Shown here: in pieces, positions 36,474 through 45,931 of the stretch
How the letters are laid out: each line of letters begins with the position of its first letter
Position numbering within the stretch: position 1 is the stretch's first letter
Source of the DNA: Acidobacteriota bacterium
GTDB taxonomy: Bacteria > Acidobacteriota > UBA6911 > JACOSC01
Direction of reading: 5' to 3'
Assembly: GCA_016179055.1 (NCBI GenBank)
Contig: JACOSC010000150.1
Coordinates: forward strand, 1-58,946
DNA: 58,946 nucleotides
Notes under the pieces: model-generated
What the model saw: only the letters and a program-made list of their open reading frames with translations
Databases searched by the model: none
What the model was told of the DNA's origin: nothing
Translations under genes and position numbers: made by a program

Positions 36474-37355
36474 ATGAGTAAAATGAAGAAAACTTTTTGT
36501 GAATATGATCCGGTCCATCCTAAATTGAGTTCCATGCGGGTGCTGATTTTTGACAATTTGTTGCGTGAGCCCAGTGATCTAGCCGAAACGGCCGCCGGCG
36601 AGAAAGATTTCGACCGCGACGCTTGGCTAGACGAAGAGCGGTACATCGCCAGCTTGGCGATCGAGAATATTTCGCAGAACGTGCGTAAGCTTGTGCGAAA
36701 TGCACATATTCAGATTTCGCATTTATCCGAATTTACCGAGTCCCATATACAAAAATTTGAACCTGAGGCCATTATTCTTAGCGGGACGTTACGCGACTTT
36801 GATCTCTACAACCCTGACCTTTTACTTAATTTCAAATATGTTCTGCCCAGGCTTCAAGTGCCGATTCTCGGCATTTGTGGCGGCCACCAACTCATCGGGT
36901 GGAGTTACGGCGTTCCGGTAGTAACCCTCGATTGCGTTGAACCCAAGGACAAGCGGAATGATCGCCTGCGGGAATATGAGTACTGCTTCGTCCGCATCAC
37001 GGAAGAAAATGATCCGATCTTTGGCGGCTTGTCGGAGCGGCGTCGAAGCTGGTTCGCCTTCACGCAAGATCGCCGGTACCTGAGGGTATGGCAAAATCAT
37101 GGCTTAATGCTGCAGCGGCTGCCGCATGGATTTGTCAGTTTGGCTAAAGGCCACCGCTGCCCCATTCAGATGATGGTTCGTCGCACTGAGCAAAATCTTA
37201 TTTACTCTGTCCAATTCCACATCGAGAAATCTTTTGAAGACTGGAACAAGCTGCCCAGCCGCTGGGAGCATCATAACGAAAGCCGCGACGGCCGGCTGAT
37301 CTTCGAAAATTTCCTTTCCGAAGCCCAAAAATTTCGAGTCCGCTGCACAGGCTAG
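36474..37355 (+). CDS. Class I glutamine amidotransferase-like protein
   Basis: The 293-residue protein has a GATase1 core: GICGGHQL with nucleophile Cys135 and VQFHIEKS with His249 and Glu251, giving a complete Cys-His-Glu triad. It is a stand-alone amidotransferase domain that may release ammonia from glutamine for a partner enzyme or act as a peptidase-like hydrolase; the substrate is not evident. The first ~20 residues before MRVLIFDN may not belong, as a Met at 36534 would start the family-like part. No synthetase subunit is adjacent. Confidence 0.8.
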   Translation: MSKMKKTFCEYDPVHPKLSSMRVLIFDNLLREPSDLAETAAGEKDFDRDAWLDEERYIASLAIENISQNVRKLVRNAHIQISHLSEFTESHIQKFEPEAIILSGTLRDFDLYNPDLLLNFKYVLPRLQVPILGICGGHQLIGWSYGVPVVTLDCVEPKDKRNDRLREYEYCFVRITEENDPIFGGLSERRRSWFAFTQDRRYLRVWQNHGLMLQRLPHGFVSLAKGHRCPIQMMVRRTEQNLIYSVQFHIEKSFEDWNKLPSRWEHHNESRDGRLIFENFLSEAQKFRVRCTG

Positions 37356-37488
37356 ATAACATCACGACAAGATAGACTGGAAATCCTATTCATTTTATGC
37401 AAGCTTTTGGAGGTTACTCGTCAACCCTTGCAAACGTTCGGTCTTGACCATCCCACACCGTCGACTATCTACTCGACGATGGATTTGG

Positions 37489-37725
37489 TCAGGCGAACCA
37501 TGCGCCCTCCGGTTGCTCTGCATCAGGGTTTTCTCGATCAAACGACCAACGCGCAGGATTGTCCATGATGTACTGCCGGATGCGGTTCAGGGATTCCTCG
37601 TTGCGGATGATGTGTTCGTAGAAGTTGCGTTGCCACAAACGCCCGAGGAAGGCCAGCCATCCCTTCGTCTTCACACCTCGTGTTTATTCGACCGTGACCA
37701 GCGATTTGTACGCGCCGACCACGTT
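37489..37725 (-). pseudogene. RAYT (REP-associated tyrosine transposase) C-terminal remnant
   Basis: The frame reads NVVGAYKSLVTVE, then an in-frame TAA (37684-37686), then TRGVKTKGW, GRLWQRNFYEHIIRNEESLNRIRQYI and NPARW, the C-terminal part of Y1/HUH transposases of the RAYT group. The N-terminal HUH site is missing; the break coincides with the left end of a REP-type palindrome (37733). A dead gene captured next to the type of palindrome that RAYTs mobilise. Confidence 0.8.
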
Positions 37726-37732
37726 TCCCAAC

Positions 37733-37800
37733 GTAGGGGCAACCCTTGTGGTTGTCCTGTCGGGCGTTACGGAAGGGGCACCCACAAGGGGCGCCCCTAC
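37733..37800. repeat. 68-bp REP palindrome GTAGGGGC...GCCCCTAC
   Basis: Arms of about 25 bp, starting GTAGGGGC (37733-37740) and ending GCCCCTAC (37793-37800), pair with a few mismatches around a short loop. It interrupts the RAYT remnant. GTAGGGGC-type palindromes are a dispersed REP class associated with RAYTs. Confidence 0.8.
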
Positions 37801-37904
37801 TCGATTGATGTCGTAGTTGTGAGAGGAGGCTGCGACGCAGCATCATGTCGATCCAGACCTGTGTATCTTCAAGTAGCTTGGCTCAGAGTAGGGCAGCCTG
37901 TCGG

Positions 37905-38954
37905 CTAAGAACCGCTCGACGGCCGGCTGGCGACGGCCGGCTGGGCGATTCCGCGACTGACCAATATTTTAACTTCTACTCGGCGATTCTGTTGACGCCC
38001 GTGGCGTGTGCGGTTATCTGCCACAGGCTGACTAACACCATACCCAAATGGAGTGACAATCCGTCGGAGCGGAATGTTGGCTTCCTCCACCAAGTACTGA
38101 ATAACCGCGTCGGCGCGCTGCTGACTTAAGCGGCGATTAAGATCCTTGTTCCCCTCAGCCGAGGCGTAGCCGGTAACTTCGAGCACAAACCCTTTTTCAT
38201 TTTTGGCCTGTGTGGCTAGATCGTCGAGTTTATCTTTAGCCTCACGCGTCAATATCGAGCTATTCACTCTAAAGAGAACTGCCGCATTGTGGCGGGCTTC
38301 ATAATCGTCAATCGACGAAATCCGCTCGTTAGCGGAACGGGCGCCGGCAACCGCCACATCGGCCGTTTCTTGCGCGGCCTTGGCGCCGCCGCGGGCGGCA
38401 TTGGAAACCGCGCTCAATTCCTCTAATTGGCCTGACAAGCGCCGAGCGTTTTGTTCGGATTGGCTCAGCCGCGTTTCCGTTTGGTTTAGACGGCCTTCGG
38501 CCTGTCCCACGCGATTCTCGACGGGCGTCACCGTGGACTCGACGGTTTGCGCTATGCGGTAATCATCATTTCTGAATCGAATTTTCTCGGCAGCAATGGC
38601 GCCGGAATTGTTCCGTCGACCTTCCACTTCAACATTTAGGCCGCGCAGCAATTGAGTAGTCGCATAGCGAGTGGCGCTGCGGAAGGGATTGGTCTTGCGC
38701 TCTTCTGCTATCGTCGAGTTATTCAACAGGATGTTGATTTCGGCTCCGTTTTGGTCGCGCAGTACGAAACTGTCCGGTTCACGCTTGATGATTACCCCTT
38801 TGACAATCTGCTTCTGACCTGAGGGAATGGCCGTACTGCTAAGGGAGTCGGCCTTCTTGGCGTCTGGGGAAGTGTCCTGGGAGACGGCCGTCGTGGCCAG
38901 AGTTGCGCCCAGTATGGCGACAAAAAAAAGCGGCATACGTTGGTTAAGGCTCAT
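37905..38954 (-). CDS. OmpA family outer-membrane/peptidoglycan-binding protein
   Basis: The 349-residue protein has a signal peptide (residues 1-25, AVSQ), a small beta domain (about 45-120, KGVIIKREPDSFVLRDQNG, OB-like), a helical coiled-coil (125-215, with repeated Q-x3-R and L-N-Q-T-E-T-R-L-S segments), and a C-terminal OmpA domain (225-335: VTGYASAEGNKDLNRRLSQQRA, NRRVEVKI) that binds peptidoglycan. No lipobox Cys, so it is anchored by the wall rather than by lipid. GGAGG with 8-nt spacing sets the start; a TTG five codons upstream is not used. Confidence 0.88.
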   Translation of the reverse strand: MSLNQRMPLFFVAILGATLATTAVSQDTSPDAKKADSLSSTAIPSGQKQIVKGVIIKREPDSFVLRDQNGAEINILLNNSTIAEERKTNPFRSATRYATTQLLRGLNVEVEGRRNNSGAIAAEKIRFRNDDYRIAQTVESTVTPVENRVGQAEGRLNQTETRLSQSEQNARRLSGQLEELSAVSNAARGGAKAAQETADVAVAGARSANERISSIDDYEARHNAAVLFRVNSSILTREAKDKLDDLATQAKNEKGFVLEVTGYASAEGNKDLNRRLSQQRADAVIQYLVEEANIPLRRIVTPFGYGVSQPVADNRTRHGRQQNRRVEVKILVSRGIAQPAVASRPSSGS

Positions 38955-39065
38955 TGGTATTTCCTCCAAAATTAATTATTATTGGGCCCACACCTTGGCT
39001 AATTAGTGTAGCATTGACTGAGAAAAGTTACAATTTTCGTAACTACTCAGGAGGAAGCCCGCCCT

Positions 39066-39157
39066 TATAGAACCGGGAGCGGTAGCGACCGAGTCTATGT
39101 GCCATACGGCGCTTACCCGGCCTCTGCCGCTCCCGGTTCTGTATCGGCTGGGGGCCT
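39066..39157. repeat. Dispersed GAACCGGGAGCGGTAG palindrome, copy 2
   Basis: Matches the repeat at 12014-12104: GAACCGGGAGCGGTAGCGACC at 39070-39090, a diverged centre, and CTGCCGCTCCCGGTTCT with the TATCGGCT end at about 39123-39148. It lies between the ompA and receiver-gene starts, which are divergent, so it sits in their shared promoter region. Confidence 0.8.
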
Positions 39158-39253
39158 TATGACGTGGGTGGTTGCTCAGTTACTAAAGTATTAACTGAAT
39201 TGGTCGATACAGAAGAAGCGAAAAAGATTCTTCCCCTAAGAGGTAGTGCCGTT

Positions 39254-39649
39254 ATGAAAAGAACGCTATTACTTGTGGATGATCGCGAAATGTTTCTCCA
39301 TATAGCGAAAAGCTGCCTGGTTCCCAAAGGATTCAACGTTTTACTCGGACATAATGAGGAAGACGTCATGAAGGAGCTTGCGCGCGCCGCAGTGGACATG
39401 GTTCTTCTGGATATAGGCTTGGGACTAAAAGGAGACGAAGGACTCGGCATCTTACGCCGAATCCGAGAATCGACTAAGGATCTCCCGATCATTATGGTTT
39501 CTGCGGATGCCGGCAAGCAGAAGTTATGCTATGATCTAGGCGCCACTGCCTTTATTCCTAAACCGGTTAATTATGATTTTCTGTATCGACAGATCTACCG
39601 TGCCCTTACGAATAATACCATCATAATTGCCGATGATAAGCCGAGCTAA
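39254..39649 (+). CDS. Single-domain response regulator (CheY-like)
   Basis: The 131-residue protein is a receiver domain only: acidic pair Asp9-Asp10, phosphoacceptor Asp53 (LLDIG), Ser83 and Lys103 (PKPV) complete the active site. It has no output domain, so it acts by protein contact or as a phosphate relay. The start at 39254 removes a 30-residue non-domain extension. It is divergent from ompA and convergent with the sigma-54 activator gene; no histidine kinase is in the window. Confidence 0.88.
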   Translation: MKRTLLLVDDREMFLHIAKSCLVPKGFNVLLGHNEEDVMKELARAAVDMVLLDIGLGLKGDEGLGILRRIRESTKDLPIIMVSADAGKQKLCYDLGATAFIPKPVNYDFLYRQIYRALTNNTIIIADDKPS

Positions 39650-39780
39650 CGAGCCGTGCACCGGCTCACGGCCTCCTTTTGCCGCGCGGTCAGAGTGATT
39701 TCGAAAAACGGCTACATCGCTTCATTGCCCAAATTGCCGATAACGCTACGCACAAGCATCGTAAACGCGAGACGGCTAAG

Positions 39781-41211
<1,431 letters not shown>

Positions 41212-41269
41212 GGCTGATCCTAAAGGAAGGAGACCGGGAAAGAGCCCATGAGCTGTGCTGAAGTGACGT

Positions 41270-41836
41270 CTATGATTTCACGCGTTCGAGGTATTTGCCT
41301 TCAGTGGTATCCACGCGAATAATTTCGCCCGGTCCAATAAATGGCGGAACTTGTATGACCAATCCGGTTTCCAGCGTGGCCGGCTTGTTGACATTGCTGA
41401 TGGTGGCGCCCTTCAACCAAGGCTCGGTTCCTACCACCTTGAGATCTACGGACGGCGGTAGTTCAATTCCTATAGGAACGCCCTCATAAAAATCGACCTG
41501 GATCTTGATATTGGGCACCAAATACGAGACGGTGTCACCCATGACTTCTTTCGATAAATGAATTTGCTCATAGGTGGCCGTATCCATGAAGTAATAATCG
41601 GTGTTGTCGGTGTACATGTACTCCATCTCTTTCTCTTCAAGGAAGGCGCGCTCGATGCGATCCTCAGATCGGAACCGGTGTTCAATCATCGATCCGCTGC
41701 GCAGGCTGCGCAGCTTGGTTTGAACCATGCCACGCCAATTCCCCGGCGTGATATGCTGAGCATCAAAGACCCGAAACAGTTCATTGTTATGCTTGATGGT
41801 CATCCCCTTTTTCATCTGAGTAGCTGGAATTAGCAC
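41270..41836 (-). CDS. efp: Elongation factor P with Asn at the loop tip
   Basis: The 188-residue protein has the three beta-barrel domains of EF-P, ending in IRVDTTEGKYLERV. It helps ribosomes at polyproline stalls. The tip of domain I reads ITPGNWRGMVQTKLR: position 33, which is Lys (beta-lysylated) in E. coli or Arg (rhamnosylated) in Pseudomonas, is Asn here, followed by Trp-Arg instead of Gly-Gln/Lys. This implies a different or absent modification. TTG/ATG choice: ATG at 41836 with the family N-terminus. Usually a housekeeping gene transcribed alone. Confidence 0.95.
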   Translation of the reverse strand: MLIPATQMKKGMTIKHNNELFRVFDAQHITPGNWRGMVQTKLRSLRSGSMIEHRFRSEDRIERAFLEEKEMEYMYTDNTDYYFMDTATYEQIHLSKEVMGDTVSYLVPNIKIQVDFYEGVPIGIELPPSVDLKVVGTEPWLKGATISNVNKPATLETGLVIQVPPFIGPGEIIRVDTTEGKYLERVKS

Positions 41837-42023
41837 AATCGTCGTACCTCCTAAATCTTGTCGAATTCATGAAAGCGTAGGTGTGCGGGATAACAACTGA
41901 TCATGACGGGGAGACCGTGTTCACCTTCATGCCTAGGCTGCCTCCAACCACAATCCGACCGCTTTCCATTCGTCTCTGAGGCTTTTATACTAAGGAGAAT
42001 AGAAACTTTTTGCAACTTTATTT

Positions 42024-42207
42024 GTAACGGTTCAAAGGGATCGGGGGTCAGGGATCAGGGTCCAAGGGCGCGGTGGTACCGATGACTGTTAAGAATTATC
42101 GTGATTAAGACATTGGGTTGCAAGGCGGATGCTTCACGGATTGCGGAGGTCTTTGGAAAAGAAATCCCAGCAATATCGCCCAATCCCCGACCCCCGTGAA
42201 CAGTTAT
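42024..42207. mobile_element. ~184-bp non-autonomous repeat (decayed four-helix-bundle gene), copy 1
   Basis: Ends GTAACGGTTCA and TGAACAGTTAT are inverted repeats; next to them lie GATCGGGGGTCAGGG-type sequences. The 8-bp direct repeat CTTTATTT flanks it (42016-42023 and 42208-42215). The centre reads ATG-ACT-GTT-AAG-AAT-TAT-CGT-GAT, i.e. MTVKNYRD, then stops: the usual N-terminal start of S23/four-helix-bundle proteins, followed by degraded matches. Two further copies lie at 50314-50489 and 52169-52353. Likely a mobilised fragment of a four-helix-bundle gene cassette. Confidence 0.75.
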
Positions 42208-42233
42208 CTTTATTTTAGACCGGTAGCGGCCGT

Positions 42234-42808
42234 TCATTGGGGCCAATCGGCATAAAAAGGGGCAAAGGCATGCACCAGGGCGTGATAAAAAATCTCATCA
42301 CGGGTAACCGAGCCTTCGGTGAGAAGGCTCCACGTTCAGCCTTGGTTGCGCACGTCTGGTCTTCCCGCCCAATCGTCACAAACCGCCGACAGACTGCGCT
42401 CTTTATCAATTACTTCGACGGCCATGGCATACGGCACCGTTATGGCGCCGCCGCTGCCGAAATATCCGTTTCGACCATCGGTCACGTAAGCCCAATTTTC
42501 GAGAAGGACATGTCGGCGTAACCCTTGGAGGTCCGGTTCATTGACGATGTCAACCCTCCCTCCAAGCCCACGCCAAACACCCGTGGGTCGGCAAGTTCAT
42601 CGGCGCGCGCAAGACACACCTCTGCTCGCCGGCGGGCGCCTTGCATGATCTCCACTCGACGGATGGGAGTCTCGCGCACGCCACTTACTGCTTCCATGGT
42701 CATAATACGTATGTCCGAATCGGCCTGCAGCCGTGAACCAAAAAGCTCAACAAACCGCTCGACGGCCCGCACCTTAGGCCCGCGTACTGAGCCCACAACA
42801 ACAATCAT
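42234..42808 (-). pseudogene. Inosine/xanthosine triphosphatase (DUF84, YjjX-like), broken
   Basis: From ATG 42808 the frame gives MIVVVGSVRGPKVRAVER, SGVRETPIRR and FGVGLEGGL. A one-base loss near 42552 shifts the frame, after which it reads ENWAYVTDGRNGYFGSGGAI and, past an in-frame TGA (42336-42338), LLTEGSVTRDEIFYHALVHAF to a stop at 42234. Restored, it has ~191 residues, the family's normal length. DUF84 enzymes remove non-canonical purine triphosphates. Two independent lesions show loss of function. Confidence 0.85.
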
Positions 42809-43311
42809 TGAGTCCTCCCTCGCTTCCGACCACGCCTTGCCCCGGTGTTATTATAACGAAGCGCGGCCTCAGACCAAGGAGGCGTGTTCCGCGCGCAGAA
42901 TGTGTAGGAATTAGCGAAGCCGCGATGATCTAGGGCGCCTCGTTGTCCGCGGTCAGTTGTCCGTCGTCAAGCTAAGCCACACAGAGTCGCGGGTGGGGAA
43001 ACTTGACGCATCGGCACCAACTTTTTAATCATACCACCACCGAGAAAAATAAAGCCTGGGAAAAATAAAGCCTGGCACCTAAAAAAGAAAAGAGGAGGAG
43101 GTTTGTGGGTGCATCTACATTGTAATAGGAATCACATCGAAGAGAGTGAATGGACGCTCGACTAGGCCTGGACCGGGAGTTGTCGGGCGAGAAAACTTAC
43201 TTTCGGAATGAGGGACAATCTAACAAGCTAACAAAGACATCCTACGTCCGAGAATCGGTGACACGCTCATCGTGAGCCTCTACGTTTTCGAAGATCACCA
43301 AGTCAATTTGA
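42809..43311. other. Intergenic with RAYT-end sequence
   Basis: No gene is seen. At 43046-43079 a repeated GGAAAAATAAAGCCTGG motif ends AAAGCCTGGCACC, the kind of end found on RAYT elements; its counterpart (GATGCCAGGC) lies at 44176-44186, beyond the transposase gene. Confidence 0.5.
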
Positions 43312-44076
43312 TCAACTTGCGGTAAGCTGTGCCATGGGAAGGAACAATGTGCTATAGTCGCGTACGACTTTGATCCACGAGAGACCTCTGACCTGCAGAT
43401 TCTTCCAACTCGCCGTGTAAATCTCTTTGGCCTTTTGTTTAAAGCGCTCAGAGCCGACAAACAGGCCCGGAAACATGTGCTTGAACAGATCCTCTTTCCG
43501 ATTTTTGTTGAGATCATCTTGTTGAACGAATTTCCGATACCATTGCCAGGCTTCGGTTTCTGATTTCTGGGGGTGGGATTTATAGAGGTACTTAAGGAAG
43601 GTAACCGGGAAGGGTGCTTCGGGATTGAATAGCCAGTGGAAGCTGCCCCATTTATAATCTTCAGGATTAATCACGTTTGATTGCCGCTCGATCGGATTGC
43701 GATCCACATAACGGGTCAGTTGAAAGAACTCCGGTGATCCCGGCTCCACCCAGGTGGTTGAACACCGGCTCGCCCAGAAGCTGCCTTTTCGATGATAAGT
43801 TTTATTAAACCACTTGCCAAATCGCGTATTGAGTTTGTGCATAAACTGAGAGATGGTATAGTCGAGATGGTCCGGTAATTTCAACACCCAGTGCGGATGG
43901 GAGTCTTCGACGGAAAAGGATATAAATTCAATGGGATCCTTCTTGGCGATGTCGTAAGCCAATTGAAGATACTTCTGCTTAATACTATCGCGTGCCAAGC
44001 TAAAGCTCTTTGAATGACACTGCTGGGTGACGTGACAAACACCACCGATCAAATTGATACGTCGTGGTCGGGCCAT
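43312..44076 (-). CDS. REP-associated tyrosine transposase (RAYT, Y1/HUH)
   Basis: The 254-residue protein starts MARPRRINLIGGVCHVTQ, as RAYTs do, and has the paired-His HUH site in VEDSHPHWVLKLPDH (usual MPNHxHLL here HPHW) and a candidate nucleophile Tyr in LTRYVDRNPIE. HMKLNTRFGKWFN is the downstream helix. RAYTs move REP palindromes. The C-terminal 100 residues (with WQWYRKF) are longer than in short RAYTs. GGAG precedes the ATG (44076). It is intact; GCCTGGCA-type ends lie on both sides (about 43066 and 44180). Confidence 0.85.
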   Translation of the reverse strand: MARPRRINLIGGVCHVTQQCHSKSFSLARDSIKQKYLQLAYDIAKKDPIEFISFSVEDSHPHWVLKLPDHLDYTISQFMHKLNTRFGKWFNKTYHRKGSFWASRCSTTWVEPGSPEFFQLTRYVDRNPIERQSNVINPEDYKWGSFHWLFNPEAPFPVTFLKYLYKSHPQKSETEAWQWYRKFVQQDDLNKNRKEDLFKHMFPGLFVGSERFKQKAKEIYTASWKNLQVRGLSWIKVVRDYSTLFLPMAQLTAS

Positions 44077-44349
44077 AGGCTAAGCTCCAAGTAATATAAC
44101 GGCGAACGTCGAATTTTTGCGAAATAATTTTTTCACAACGGCGTATCCCTTTATGTTTAATGGAGTTCTCCTTTCTGATGCCAGGCATAAGCGGTTCAAA
44201 TCAAGCCCATACCCAAGGCCGCAAAGACACTAGGCTTCGTTTACCTCCTCAATAATATGTTCCATTTCACGGGCAGCGGGGGGCGAAGGGCTGTGTCGAT
44301 AAATGCCCTGCTGGTTATCGGCTGCAAACTGCGCGGGAATTCCTGCAAT

Positions 44350-44378
44350 TTGACACCCCTTAGCAACCACGATATAGT
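44350..44378 (+). promoter_or_regulatory. Sigma-70-type promoter of the nuo operon
   Basis: TTGACA (44350-44355), 17-nt spacer, TATAGT (44373-44378). Transcription would start near 44385, ~60 nt before nuoA. It is the best promoter match in the window and the only one close to the operon. Confidence 0.7.
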
Positions 44379-44445
44379 AGATCGTTAGTACACTTTTTTA
44401 GCCTACGATCAATTTGGGACGGCCAGCTTATACCGAGTTGGAATT

Positions 44446-44820
44446 ATGTCGAGCGCGTTTGTAGCTTTAGGGTTGATGTTCTTATTAACCGGGGTCGTCA
44501 CCGGCGGTCTTCTACTGGCCGGTGCCTGGGGCGGGGCCGCCAATCGCAAACGGTCTGCCGAGAAAGAAAGAGCTTTCGAGTGTGGCAACAATCCGATTGA
44601 TCTTCCTCACGGCCGCTTTTCAGTGAAGTTTTACCTAGTCGCCTTGCTCTTTATCCTGTTTGACGTCGAACTGACCTTCCTTTTCCCATGGGCGGTTGTG
44701 CTCAAGCCACTCAGCCGGCAGATGGGATTCGCTATTTTCATGGAAATGTTCATTTATTTGCTGGTCATTGCGGTAGGACTGGTCTACGCGATTAAAAAAG
44801 GAGCGCTCGAATGGGATTAG
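44446..44820 (+). CDS. nuoA: NADH-quinone oxidoreductase subunit A
   Basis: The 124-residue membrane protein has three transmembrane helices and the NuoA signature: FECGNNPIDLPHGRFSVKFYLVALLFILFDVELTFLFPW (described by landmarks FECG and FDVELTF). It is part of the membrane arm next to the quinone chamber of complex I. Its stop overlaps the nuoB start (44811-44820). First gene of an eight-gene nuoABCDFGHI operon. Confidence 0.97.
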   Translation: MSSAFVALGLMFLLTGVVTGGLLLAGAWGGAANRKRSAEKERAFECGNNPIDLPHGRFSVKFYLVALLFILFDVELTFLFPWAVVLKPLSRQMGFAIFMEMFIYLLVIAVGLVYAIKKGALEWD

Positions 44821-45320
44821 GCAACTTGTCAATAGGGGGTATGATTACCACCCGACTCGATAAGGCCATCGGTTGGGCGCAGAAGTTTTCCATCTTTCAA
44901 TATCCGTTTATCACGGCCTGCTGTGGGATGGAGTATATGGCCGTCGCCTGCTCCCATTACGATATTGATCGATTCGGAGCCGGCTTACCAAGATTCTCGC
45001 CGCGCCAGTCCGACGTGCTGATGGTGGTCGGCACGATTAGCCACAAGCAGGCGCCGATTCTTAAGAAGATCTATGACCAGATGTGCGAGCCCAAATGGGT
45101 AGTAGCCTTTGGCGTGTGCACCTGCACGGGCGGATTCTACGATAACTACGCCACCGTGCAGGGCATCGACACGATTATTCCCGTCGATGTTTACATTCCC
45201 GGCTGTCCGCCGCGACCGGAAACCGTGCTCGATGGTTTGATCAAGCTGCAAAAGAAAATCGCCGGAGAAGCTGTGGCGCCGGCTAATGCCGGCGCCACTT
45301 CCACAAGCATGGATGTTTAG
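44811..45320 (+). CDS. nuoB: NADH-quinone oxidoreductase subunit B
   Basis: The 169-residue subunit holds the terminal N2 [4Fe-4S] cluster: ITACCGMEYMA provides the tandem Cys pair; VCTCTGGFYDNYATVQGID and GCPPRPETVLDG provide the others. Electrons pass from here to quinone. It overlaps nuoA by 10 nt and is followed by nuoC after 16 nt. Confidence 0.97.
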   Translation: MGLGNLSIGGMITTRLDKAIGWAQKFSIFQYPFITACCGMEYMAVACSHYDIDRFGAGLPRFSPRQSDVLMVVGTISHKQAPILKKIYDQMCEPKWVVAFGVCTCTGGFYDNYATVQGIDTIIPVDVYIPGCPPRPETVLDGLIKLQKKIAGEAVAPANAGATSTSMDV

Positions 45321-45336
45321 TCGCTACGGATTAATC

Positions 45337-45834
45337 ATGACCGCCGAGAGTATCACCATACGCAGACTGAAAGAGGCCTTCGGCTCTCATATCCGAGAAA
45401 CCCACGCTTACCGCGGGGATGATACCGTAGTGATTGATCGGGAGGCGCTGGTCAATGTAGCCACACTGCTCAAGCAAGATGCGGATCTTGAGTATTCGTT
45501 CCTGATCGACATTACGGCCGTCGATTACTTGAAGACGGATAAGGCGCCGCGCTTTGAAGTGGTCTACCATTTCTTCTCGCTGCCCCATAAGCAAAGGGTG
45601 CGAATCAAGGTTCCCCTGGCGGCCGACGACCTCGAGATCGACTCGCTGGTTCCGCTTTGGCCGGGCGCCAATTGGTATGAGCGCGAGGTTTATGATATGT
45701 TCGGCGTGCGCTTCCGCGGACATCCCAATTTGAAGCGAATTCTTCTGTACGAGGAATTTGAAGGGCATCCCTTGCGCAAGGATTATCCATACAACAAACG
45801 ACAACCTATCGTAAAACCGGGCGGCAACATATAG
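45337..45834 (+). CDS. nuoC: NADH-quinone oxidoreductase subunit C
   Basis: The 165-residue peripheral-arm subunit has the conserved FLIDITAVDYL near the middle and the C-terminal EREVYDMFGVRFRGHPNLKRIL with HPLRKDYP. It contacts NuoB and NuoD in the connecting part of complex I. The start at 45337 gives the family N-terminus. It is separate from nuoD (no C-D fusion), with a 97-nt gap. Confidence 0.96.
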   Translation: MTAESITIRRLKEAFGSHIRETHAYRGDDTVVIDREALVNVATLLKQDADLEYSFLIDITAVDYLKTDKAPRFEVVYHFFSLPHKQRVRIKVPLAADDLEIDSLVPLWPGANWYEREVYDMFGVRFRGHPNLKRILLYEEFEGHPLRKDYPYNKRQPIVKPGGNI

Positions 45835-45931
45835 AGGGAAGGCTGTGGCCGGCGTTTACGGCATACGTCCTGCCCGACGGTTCCCGCCGCAGGCGACCCG
45901 GCCAGTAGCTGCTTGCGGTTGGTAAAGCGAA

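Noticed and set aside
44100-44445. A tRNA-like GGTTCAAATC at about 44193
   Set aside because: The flanking bases do not form a T-stem and no acceptor or anticodon arm is present.
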